From Nannocystis sp. RBIL2 (lineage in GTDB: Bacteria; Myxococcota_A; Polyangia; Nannocystales; Nannocystaceae), in contig NZ_JAPNJW010000001.1 in NCBI RefSeq assembly GCF_026626745.1, forward strand, positions 6,046,001-6,110,000: a stretch of 64,000 bases of DNA. Reading direction: 5' to 3'. How positions within the stretch are numbered: the stretch's first letter is position 1; every line of letters starts with the position of its first letter. A program made the position numbers and the translations under genes. The notes beneath the pieces are model-generated. The model saw only the letters and a list, made by a program, of their open reading frames with translations. It was not told the DNA's origin and ran no database searches. Positions 40,617 to 47,392 of this stretch are shown piece by piece.

Positions 40617-41627
40617 TCAGGCGCGGCGGCCGAGGTCGGCGACGTGGCTCGGGCCCCTGGCGTCGTCGCCCGGGTTGTCGGGGTTGACCGCGTGGAGTGA
40701 TTGCAAGATCTGCGAGAACGTGCGCCGCTGCAGCAGCTCGTCGAGCAGCTTCAGCATGGTGTCGCCGATCATGCTCCAATACGTGACGCGTCGCGTGCCG
40801 ATCAGGTCGAGGCCGCCGGCGTTGGCCTTCGGGTTGAGCTTGCGCAGGTTATAAAAGTAATCGTTGGTGCGGCAGCCGTTGAACAGCCACAGCCGGTAGC
40901 GCTTGTCGAACGCCTGCTTCGACATGCGGCGGATGTTGGGGTCGGTCTTGAGCTGATCGACCATCACGTGCGCGCCGAACTCGGCGGTGTGATAGTTGCG
41001 CAGGTTGATCACGAGGTTGCCGGAGTTGACGCGGCGGATCTGCAGGCGGCCTCTGGCGACCAGAGCGCGGTACTCGGCCAGCGGCGAGCGCTTGCTCGTT
41101 CGCCCGCGCTCGACCAAAAACTCCTCGAGGTCCTTGTACTCGCTGAAGCTGGCCTCGATCGCGCCCTGGTCGTCGACGAGGTCGGCGGTGAAGTTGTAGT
41201 CGAAGTCGGGGCCGGTGCCGTAGCGGCCGTGGCCGCCGTACATCGCCACGTCGCAGCGACCGAGGCCGTCGAGGAAGGCGGAGGCCGCGTCGCCGCCGGC
41301 GCTGCCGTCGCCCGCGCGCACGAGGGTGACGAGGACGTCGACCGGACGGCCGGCGGCGTCGGTGGCGGCGGCTCCGGCGATCCAGTGCTCGGCGGGCCGC
41401 TGGGGGACGACGCGCTTGCCGGCGGCGATCCGCGCGAGGGCGCCGGCGTCGTCGCGCGAGAAGCCGCGCGCGGCCAGGCCGGACTCGAGGAGCTGGTCTT
41501 GCGAGCGGTTGGCGCCGTATTCGTCGAAGCCGCAGGCGATCACGACGGTGCAGAGCTGGTCGGCGAACAGTCGCTCGTACCAGGGAGAGCCGGGCGGGGC
41601 GAGGGTTCCGTTGATGCGCAGCGCCAT
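40617..41627 (-). CDS. Putative caspase-fold (clan CD) protein
   Basis: The 336-residue product has two motifs spaced as in clan CD cysteine peptidases and related domains: CDVAMYGGHGRYGTGPD near residue 131, with a His-Gly after a hydrophobic strand, and YRLWLFNGCRTNDYF near residue 250, with a Cys after a second strand. Between them lies a helical region (EYKDLEEFLVERGRTSKRSP). These resemble caspase, CHAT or gingipain-like catalytic dyads, but overall similarity cannot be tested here. No signal peptide is visible. It heads a two-gene unit with the HEAT protein at 40028 and is divergent from the gene at 41709. Confidence 0.5.
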   Translation of the reverse strand: MALRINGTLAPPGSPWYERLFADQLCTVVIACGFDEYGANRSQDQLLESGLAARGFSRDDAGALARIAAGKRVVPQRPAEHWIAGAAATDAAGRPVDVLVTLVRAGDGSAGGDAASAFLDGLGRCDVAMYGGHGRYGTGPDFDYNFTADLVDDQGAIEASFSEYKDLEEFLVERGRTSKRSPLAEYRALVARGRLQIRRVNSGNLVINLRNYHTAEFGAHVMVDQLKTDPNIRRMSKQAFDKRYRLWLFNGCRTNDYFYNLRKLNPKANAGGLDLIGTRRVTYWSMIGDTMLKLLDELLQRRTFSQILQSLHAVNPDNPGDDARGPSHVADLGRRA

Positions 41628-41708
41628 GCAGGCTGGAGCATAACCGAGTCGGCGCGAGCCTCGCACGCGCGCGACTTCGCGGCGCGAATGTGCGAGGATG
41701 CGCCCGCC

Positions 41709-42599
41709 ATGAGGTCCATGCGCTCGCGAGCGATCTGCGTGACGGTGTCGCTGACGTTGACCCCGTCGCTCGTGTACGCGGCGCCGACGAACGTCGCACC
41801 TGCAACAAGTCCGCGAGAACCTGGTTCGGTCGGCGTTGCGAGGAGGTTCGAGGGAGCGAGCAGTCCGGACGCGAGGACGGCGACGGGTGTGGCGACGTCC
41901 GCGGGGCTGCCGACAGCGATGAAGGTGGGTGCTCCGGGGCCGCTCAGTCCGGGCGCGACGATCCCGACGGAGACGACACCTGCGGGCTCGACGGCGCCGG
42001 CGACGACAGGACCTGCGGAGGCGACGGCGCCGGGAGAGTCGACGACGGGGAGCGCGACGACGGCACCGGCCAGCTCGCCTGCGCGCGCCGAGGGGACGAG
42101 TCCGGCGGTGCCGCCGGAGAGCGCCGAGGTGCCGCCGACGACGGCTCCGGGCGGATCGGTGGCCGTGGAGACGCCGCCGGAGCCGGGGCGGTCGCGGCCG
42201 CGGACGTGGCAGATCTACCAGCGCCCGTTGCCCGGCGCGGAGCACAGCTGGGGGCCGCCGAACGGGCAGATGCCGGCGGTGGTGGAGGTGTCCGAGACGC
42301 CGATCGATCCGAACAAGACCCCGCCCAACGGGACCCCGCGCATGATCATCGGTGCGGCGGTCGGCACGCTCGGACTGGTGGTGTTCGGCCTCGGGATCGC
42401 GGCGCGCACGACCGACGTGTTCGGCGAGGACCGTCGCGCCGGGGTGCCGCTGATCGGCGGCGGGCTGGTGGCCGCGGCGATCGGCTGGGGCCTGTTCACC
42501 CACGGAGTGCTGCGCCGCAAGGCGTTCCTCCGCTGGAAAGAAGGCCGGGCGACGGTGGCCCCGACGATCGGCGGAGCCACGCTGCTGCTGCGTTTTTAG
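41709..42599 (+). CDS. Secreted or membrane protein with long Pro/Thr/Ala linker and two C-terminal helices
   Basis: The 296-residue product has an N-terminal signal peptide (AICVTVSLTLTPSLVYA), about 150 residues of low-complexity Pro/Thr/Ala/Gly sequence, and a C-terminal part with two membrane helices (MIIGAAVGTLGLVVFGLGIA and GVPLIGGGLVAAAIGWGLFT). A conserved-looking segment (WQIYQRPLPGAEHSWGPPNG) lies between them. The linker probably spans the periplasm. The function is unknown. The stop codon is the first of three TTTTTAG/A heptamers. Confidence 0.65.
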   Translation: MRSMRSRAICVTVSLTLTPSLVYAAPTNVAPATSPREPGSVGVARRFEGASSPDARTATGVATSAGLPTAMKVGAPGPLSPGATIPTETTPAGSTAPATTGPAEATAPGESTTGSATTAPASSPARAEGTSPAVPPESAEVPPTTAPGGSVAVETPPEPGRSRPRTWQIYQRPLPGAEHSWGPPNGQMPAVVEVSETPIDPNKTPPNGTPRMIIGAAVGTLGLVVFGLGIAARTTDVFGEDRRAGVPLIGGGLVAAAIGWGLFTHGVLRRKAFLRWKEGRATVAPTIGGATLLLRF

Positions 42600-42613
42600 T
42601 TTTTAGTTTTTAA
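42593..42613 (+). repeat. 7-base tandem repeat at the stop codon
   Basis: TTTTTAG, TTTTTAG and TTTTTAA follow one another at 42593-42613; the first copy supplies the stop of the 41709 gene. Confidence 0.75.
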
Positions 42614-42649
42614 AAGATGCCGCCGCGAATGTTCGCGGTCATGTGTCCC

Positions 42650-42697
42650 AACGGGTGCCTCGAGAGACATGTCCATGAGGACATGTCCATTCTTCGA
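42650..42697. repeat. Palindromic repeat array
   Basis: Three copies lie between convergent genes, with a perfect GGACATGTCC at 42679-42688. The array ends less than 10 bases before the stop of the esterase at 42705. Confidence 0.8.
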
Positions 42698-42704
42698 AAA
42701 AGCT

Positions 42705-43376
42705 TCAGCGCGGGAGGCGTTCGTGCAGCCAGCCGGACACCAGCTCGAGCTCGGCGGTCGAGACCTCGTGCTGGATCGGGTAGTCGTGCCAGCGGACGTC
42801 GCGGCCGGGGCGGAGGGCGGCGTCGTGGGCGGCGCGGCCGGCGAACAGCGGCACCAGCGGGTCGTTGCGGCCGTGGCAGAACAGGGCGGGGGTGTCGAAG
42901 TTGGCGCGGGTCTGCTCCTCGCGCTTGTCGGCCGAAAGCTCGTAGGCGCTGAGGACGAGCAGGCCGGCGAGGGTCTCGGGGTGACGCGAGCCGGTGTAGA
43001 GGGCCATGGCGCCGCCCTGGCTGAAGCCGCCGAGGACGATGCGGTCGCTGGCGATCCCGCGCGCGTTCTCGCGGGCGACGAGGCGAGTGATGGCGGCGGC
43101 GCTGGCCCGGATGTGGGCCTCGTCTTCGCGCGGGCCGGCGTGCGGGTCGAAGCCGAGGCTGCGGATGTCGTACCAGGCGGGCATGACGTAGCCGCCGTTG
43201 ATCGTGATCGGCATCGCCGGCGCGTGCGGGAGGATGAAGCGCGCCCACGGCAGACCGAACAGCGGGACGGCCGGCTCGAAGTCGTGGCCGTCGGCGCCGA
43301 GGCCGTGGAGGAAGATGACGCTGGCGGTGGCGGGGACCTTGGCGTCGACCTCGACGCAGGGGAGCATTTCGTTCAT
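42705..43376 (-). CDS. Carboxylesterase / acyl-protein thioesterase-like hydrolase
   Basis: The 223-residue product is a small alpha/beta hydrolase of the phospholipase/carboxylesterase (acyl-protein thioesterase) family. It shows VIFLHGLGADGHDFEP, PAMPITINGGYVMPAWYDIR, the nucleophile elbow VLGGFSQGGAMAL with Ser near residue 117, the Asp in HGRNDPLVP near 170 and His in PIQHEVS near 202, so the triad is complete. It is cytosolic, with no signal peptide. The gene follows the secreted protein at 43389 on the same strand with a 12-base gap. Confidence 0.9.
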   Translation of the reverse strand: MNEMLPCVEVDAKVPATASVIFLHGLGADGHDFEPAVPLFGLPWARFILPHAPAMPITINGGYVMPAWYDIRSLGFDPHAGPREDEAHIRASAAAITRLVARENARGIASDRIVLGGFSQGGAMALYTGSRHPETLAGLLVLSAYELSADKREEQTRANFDTPALFCHGRNDPLVPLFAGRAAHDAALRPGRDVRWHDYPIQHEVSTAELELVSGWLHERLPR

Positions 43377-43388
43377 GACTGCACGCGA

Positions 43389-44402
43389 TCACTCGGCGGC
43401 GGCGCCGAAGAAAATTTCGCTGACCTTGCCGCGCTTGGCGTCGAAGGTGAAGATGACGCCGCTATAGACCGAACCGGCGACGAAGGACAGGTCGTCCTGT
43501 TCCTCTTCGGGGTCGCGGTCGGCGAGATAGGCGGTCTCGACGGCCTCGTAGCTGTCGCCGAGGCCGATCCCGCGAGTCGTGCGCAGGGCGCAAGGGGCGA
43601 CGGCGCGGATGGCGGCGAGCGCGTAAGGGCCGCGCTTGTCGGCGGCGTCGAGGCCGAGCTCGAGGCCCTTGTCCGGCCAGCTCCACTGCTGGACGTAGCT
43701 GCCGGTCGCCTCGGACAGCTCGGCTCGACCCCGGCGCGCCGGAGCGCCGAGCAGCCGGGTGAGCTCGGCGGCGGCCAGACCGATCTTGAGCTCGCCGAGC
43801 TCCTCGCGGTCGAGGATCGACGACAGCTCCTCGGTCGGCTCGCCGTCCGCGGCGCCGGCGTCGGGCGGGCCGGGCAGCAGGCAGGCGCCGAAGCTGACCC
43901 AAGCGCCAGGTCGCTCGCTCGGCTTCCACTGCTCGCGCGTGCCCAGGAGGTCGCCCGGGTGCTCGGCGACGAACTCGCGGCAGACATGCGTCAGCGAGCC
44001 GGGAACGATGGCGCTGCTGCCCGCGCCACGTGCCTTGCGCTCGAGGCCCTTGCAGTCGGCCTCGGCCTTGCGACAGGCGGTGGCGGGGGTCGGGCCGACG
44101 CGCGAGTAACAGGCGCACCACCAGCGGACCTGCGCGTCGGCGGGAGGTGGGCTGTCCGTGGAGACAGGTGATTTTGGGATGTCCGCGGGGACAGGCGAGG
44201 CCGGGTTGGCCTGAGGGGCCGGGGCTGACGGAGAGATGTCCTTGGGGACAGGTGCAGGGGGCGGGCTGTCCGCGGGGAGCGGCGAGGCCGCGTGGGCTGA
44301 TGGATCGGGGGCGCTCGCAGGGGCGCCGCAGACCGCCGACAGGAGGGCGAGCGCCGCGGCGCCGGGGCGCACGAGCAGGAGACGGCGCGAGGCAAGGAGC
44401 AC
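43389..44402 (-). CDS. Secreted protein with repeat-derived Pro-rich linker
   Basis: The 337-residue product has a signal peptide (LLLVRPGAAALALLSAVCGA; the Cys could also be a lipid site), a linker of about 60 residues (PADSPPPAPVPKDI and similar), a Cys-containing region (RWWCACYSRVG, CRKAEADCKG, HVCREF, FGACLLP) and a C-terminal domain of beta type (GLELGLDAADKRGPYALAAI). The linker is encoded by four copies of the CTGTCC hairpin repeat at 44152-44282, so the dispersed repeat has become protein. The start is GTG with a poor ribosome site. No family is recognised. Confidence 0.65.
   Translation of the reverse strand: MLLASRRLLLVRPGAAALALLSAVCGAPASAPDPSAHAASPLPADSPPPAPVPKDISPSAPAPQANPASPVPADIPKSPVSTDSPPPADAQVRWWCACYSRVGPTPATACRKAEADCKGLERKARGAGSSAIVPGSLTHVCREFVAEHPGDLLGTREQWKPSERPGAWVSFGACLLPGPPDAGAADGEPTEELSSILDREELGELKIGLAAAELTRLLGAPARRGRAELSEATGSYVQQWSWPDKGLELGLDAADKRGPYALAAIRAVAPCALRTTRGIGLGDSYEAVETAYLADRDPEEEQDDLSFVAGSVYSGVIFTFDAKRGKVSEIFFGAAAE
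44152..44282. repeat. Four hairpin repeats inside a coding region
   Basis: Copies at 44152-44167, 44179-44194, 44236-44252 and 44266-44282 (CTGTCCGTGGAGACAG, ATGTCCGCGGGGACAG and relatives) encode the Pro-rich linker of the 43389 product. Each folds with a 3-4 base loop. Confidence 0.75.
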
Positions 44403-44476
44403 GACTGGTGGTGGCAGACAGCAGGGGAACGGTCAAGCGCGGCGGCGGGCGAGGACGCGCGCGCGGCGAGTCGGCG

Positions 44477-45814
44477 TCAGTACTTCATCCACTGCAGGCA
44501 GCAGTAGCGGGCGCCGAAGGTCGCGCCGTAGTTCTCGTCCTCGTCGAAGTTGTTGCAGTTGTTCTCGTTGACGCGGATGCCCCGGTCGTCGTCGACGCGG
44601 TCGCCCATCCAGGTGTTGAGCTGCAGGGTCATGCCGGTCACGCAGGCGCGGCGGACTTGCTCGTAGGTGCAGAGATACGCGCCGCCGTAGGCAGTGCGGC
44701 AGCGATCGGCGCTCTGGTACCAGTTCTGATTGCCGCCGGCGGTGTCGTAGTAGAGGCACAGCAGCGAGGTGGCAGTGTTGACCTGGAAGGTCGAGAAGGC
44801 CGGGTAGTTCGGGCATGCGGCCACGCTGGTGGGGCCGGGGATGCCTTGCGGGCCCTGCGGGCCGGTGTCGCCCTTGGGGCCCTGAGGGCCCTGGGGACCG
44901 GTCAGGCCGGTCGGACCGGTCGGGCCCACGGGTCCCGCGGGGCCCTGCAAGCCTTGGGGACCTTGCGGGCCCATCGGGCCCATCGGACCGATGGCGCCCA
45001 TCGGACCCTGCGGGCCCTGAGGACCGGCGGGGCCCTGCTCGCCCATCGGTCCCTGCGTACCCTGGGGACCGGCAGGGCCGGCGGGACCGGCAGGGCCATC
45101 GGCGCCGGCGGGGCCGGCAGGGCCTTCGGGACCGGCAGGTCCGGCGGGGCCCGCAGGGCCGGCAGGACCCTCTGCGCCGGCGGGGCCGGCAGGACCTTCG
45201 GGGCCGGCAGCGCCGGCAGGACCGGCGGGACCGGCGGGGCCCTCCGCACCGGCAGGACCGGCGGGGCCCTCGGAGCCGGCAGGACCGGCGGGTCCAGGCG
45301 GGCCAGCGGGGCCGATCAGGCCGGAAGGATCGCCGACCCACTGGCCGCTCTCGTTGATGACCTGGCCGAAGCCCTGAATGTTGACACTGGTGGGGTTGAT
45401 CTCGCCGCGGACGTCGCCGGCGAACATGGCGTAAGGGACGCTGACGATGGCGGCGCGGGGCGTCATCTCCGGGTCGCTGCCGACGGTGATGCCGAGCCAG
45501 CGGGTGCTGCCGTCGAAGACGATCTCGTCGAGGACGAGCTGCTCGCCGAGGCGGACGGAGAAAAAGCCCTCATCGAAGGTGACGCTGATGGTCTCGGCCC
45601 AGATCTCGTTGCCGGCGATCTCGGCGTCGTAGATGGCGAAGGTGATGTCTTGGGTGCCATCGACGGGGACGCCGCCGGCGTCGAAGAGGCGGCCCTGGTG
45701 GGTGACGAGGGCCGGGACGGCGAGGGCGCTGGCGTCGAGGGGGAAAAGCCAGGCGGAGGCGAGGAGGGCACCGAGCCACCACTTCTTCATCGGGTTGCTT
45801 CGCGTGGATTTCAT
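44477..45814 (-). CDS. Collagen-like surface protein A
   Basis: The 445-residue product has a signal peptide (WWLGALLASAWLFPLDASA), an N-terminal globular domain (residues about 30-160, VTHQGRLFDAGGVPVDGTQD to INESGQWVGDPSG), about 54 Gly-X-Y triplets (residues 165-328, mostly GPA, GPQ and GPM) and a C-terminal domain of about 115 residues with eight Cys (SLLCLYYD, YGGAYLCTYEQVRRACVTG, YCCLQWMKY). The collagen part should form a trimeric stalk displaying the C-terminal heads outside the cell. Its start overlaps the stop of the partner lipoprotein (ATGA). The first 230 residues are essentially identical to protein B at 47393, but the heads differ. Confidence 0.88.
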   Translation of the reverse strand: MKSTRSNPMKKWWLGALLASAWLFPLDASALAVPALVTHQGRLFDAGGVPVDGTQDITFAIYDAEIAGNEIWAETISVTFDEGFFSVRLGEQLVLDEIVFDGSTRWLGITVGSDPEMTPRAAIVSVPYAMFAGDVRGEINPTSVNIQGFGQVINESGQWVGDPSGLIGPAGPPGPAGPAGSEGPAGPAGAEGPAGPAGPAGAAGPEGPAGPAGAEGPAGPAGPAGPAGPEGPAGPAGADGPAGPAGPAGPQGTQGPMGEQGPAGPQGPQGPMGAIGPMGPMGPQGPQGLQGPAGPVGPTGPTGLTGPQGPQGPKGDTGPQGPQGIPGPTSVAACPNYPAFSTFQVNTATSLLCLYYDTAGGNQNWYQSADRCRTAYGGAYLCTYEQVRRACVTGMTLQLNTWMGDRVDDDRGIRVNENNCNNFDEDENYGATFGARYCCLQWMKY

Positions 45815-46341
45815 GGCGGGTTCCCGTTGGCGCCGATGAGGCCGCCTTGCAGGCGAAAGTTGTCGGAGGTGTAGACGGCCTGGTTCTGGGTGGGCTGGCC
45901 CAGAGTGAAGACCATGCGGAAGTTGGGGCTGGAGGCGACGGTGCCGCTGTTGACGGTCTGGGTGACGGAGCGGCCGACGAGGGGATCGCCGGTGGTGGTG
46001 TCGGTGTCGGTGACGGAGGTCGTCGAGGTCGTCGTCGATTCGGTGTCGCTCGTGGTCGTGGTCGTCGAGTCGGTGGTGGTGGGGGCGACCGTGGTGGTCG
46101 GTGACTCGGTGGTGGTGGAATCGGTGGTGGTCACCGGATTGGTGGTGGTCGGAGCGTCGGTGGTGACGGTCGGCGAATCGGTGGACGTCGGGGCGTCGGT
46201 GGTCGTCGCCGTCGAGCCGTCGGTGCCACTAATGGAGAGCGTGCCGGCGGTGGTGTCGTCAGCACATCCGGCCGCGAACGCAGCGATGCATATCAGCCCC
46301 AATCCAGCCTCACACCGGCGCTTACGCGCGGTTCGGCGCAT
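45811..46341 (-). CDS. Thr-rich lipoprotein, partner of collagen-like protein A
   Basis: The 176-residue product has a lipoprotein signal (LGLICIAAFAAGC), about 100 residues of Thr/Ser/Pro/Asp linker (TTTDAPTSTDSPT repeats) and a C-terminal segment GRSVTQTVNSGTVASSPNFR followed by MVFTLGQPTQNQAVYTSDNF and RLQGGLIGANG. The C-terminal motif recurs in secreted proteins of several phyla and probably forms beta strands. Coupled translation with the collagen-like gene suggests that the lipoprotein anchors or exports it. It is nearly identical to the product at 49099. Confidence 0.85.
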   Translation of the reverse strand: MRRTARKRRCEAGLGLICIAAFAAGCADDTTAGTLSISGTDGSTATTTDAPTSTDSPTVTTDAPTTTNPVTTTDSTTTESPTTTVAPTTTDSTTTTTSDTESTTTSTTSVTDTDTTTGDPLVGRSVTQTVNSGTVASSPNFRMVFTLGQPTQNQAVYTSDNFRLQGGLIGANGNPP

Positions 46342-46397
46342 GCTCCACCCCCCGTCCAGGACCGCCGCGACCTCGTGACGCGACGATTTTGCGGACG

Positions 46398-46424
46398 CTA
46401 TCACGAATGTCCGCAGGCCAACAA
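46398..46424 (-). promoter_or_regulatory. Candidate promoter of the lipoprotein A - collagen A operon
   Basis: TTGTTG (46419-46424) and TGATAG (46398-46403) on the minus strand are 15 bases apart. The same elements with the same spacing occur upstream of lipoprotein B (49721-49747), although the flanking DNA has diverged. Confidence 0.45.
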
Positions 46425-46644
46425 GACGACAGTTTCGCGCAGGCGGGTGCGTCGGCGGCTTCACAGCGGCGATCGCATGCTGCCCGAAAGGACAGCTCGA
46501 TCGCGGCCGTCGACCGTCGAGCGTCGTCCGACTTTCGGGCACGGGCGCGAGGCCGGACTCGATGGGTCACGCGCGGCGCTACGATGCCGCTTCAGTCTTG
46601 CCGGCTCTCGCGCCCGCGAGTGTTCTACAAATAGAATGTGTTCT

Positions 46645-46689
46645 CGGGGCAGCGACGCTGCGAGCGCTGAGCTCGATGCCGGGTTGGGG
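46645..46689 (-). pseudogene. C-terminal remnant of a paralogue of the 46729 gene
   Basis: Fifteen codons encode PQPGIELSARSVAAP. The intact gene just upstream ends PPPGIELSVRGVVAP, so 11 of 15 residues match and the DNA is alike throughout. The remnant lacks the rest of the gene and its stop. Confidence 0.65.
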
Positions 46690-46702
46690 CGGGTCCTGCC
46701 GA

Positions 46703-46722
46703 GACATGTTCTTCGGGACAGG
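46703..46722. repeat. Palindromic repeat with TTCG loop
   Basis: GACATGTTC and GGGACAGG lie around TTC(G) just after the stop of the 46729 gene. Confidence 0.6.
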
Positions 46723-46728
46723 TCGAGT

Positions 46729-47349
46729 TCACGGCGGGGCGACCACGCCGCGGACGCTGAGCTCGATGCCGGGGGGAGGGATCGACATGGCGAAGGGCTG
46801 CGACTGGAGGCACTCGCGGACGCCGGCGGAGTCGCCGTGGGTGGCGAACTGACGCTCGAGCAGCTTGCCGTCGGGGCCGAAGGTCGCTTCCAAAAAAATG
46901 CCGCGCGGGTTCTTGCCGCCGCAGGCGCGCAGGAGCGCGCTGCCGCGGTCGTCGAGGGTTTTCTGGAGTTCGGCGGTGGCGGCGTCGCGGGCGGTCTGGA
47001 GACGGGTCTGCGCGTCCGTGTCGACCTCGACGCGGGGGCCGGGATCGGCGAGCCAGGCACGGCGGTCGTCGGTCAACGTGTCCTCGGGGACAGATTCGAT
47101 CGCCGGCGGGGCGGCGGCGAAGTGGTCGGGGCGGGGGTCGAAGTCGGGCAGCTCGCGGCGCGCCGAATCGGCATCGGCCGCCTGCACGCCGTGGGCTACG
47201 ACGGGTTCGCGCTCGGGGGTGGGCGACGGATCGGGCTGTTCGCCGCCGGACAGCGCGTACCAGCTGCCGAGCAGGAGCACGGCGCTGCCGGCGAGGGCGG
47301 CGGCGGTCCGTCGACCGCTGCGCGCGAAGATGTCTGAACTTCGGGTCAT
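46729..47349 (-). CDS. Single-pass membrane protein with conserved C-terminal domain
   Basis: The 206-residue product has a short basic N-terminus, one membrane helix (TAAALAGSAVLLLGSWYALSG), a Pro/Glu-rich linker and a C-terminal region (LQKTLDDRGSALLRACGGKN, GIFLEATFGPDGKLLERQFA, VRECLQSQPFAMSIPPPGIE). The C-terminal part has two Cys and a TonB- or AgmX-like outline of strand-helix-strand, but I cannot confirm a family. It should face the periplasm. It lies 43 bases after collagen-like gene B on the same strand, so it is probably the third gene of that operon. A degenerate palindrome repeat lies in frame at about 47079-47098. Confidence 0.7.
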   Translation of the reverse strand: MTRSSDIFARSGRRTAAALAGSAVLLLGSWYALSGGEQPDPSPTPEREPVVAHGVQAADADSARRELPDFDPRPDHFAAAPPAIESVPEDTLTDDRRAWLADPGPRVEVDTDAQTRLQTARDAATAELQKTLDDRGSALLRACGGKNPRGIFLEATFGPDGKLLERQFATHGDSAGVRECLQSQPFAMSIPPPGIELSVRGVVAPP

Positions 47350-47392
47350 GTACGATGATTGCGCGCGCCCGGCCGCGGAGCCGGGGCGAGGC

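Larger units (their letters stand above)
46342..46728. other. Intergenic stretch with promoter, gene remnant and repeat
   Basis: This 387-base interval carries the candidate promoter of the lipoprotein A gene (46398-46424), a remnant of the 46729 gene (46645-46689) and a single hairpin repeat (46703-46722). Part of it resembles the region upstream of lipoprotein B. Confidence 0.6.
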
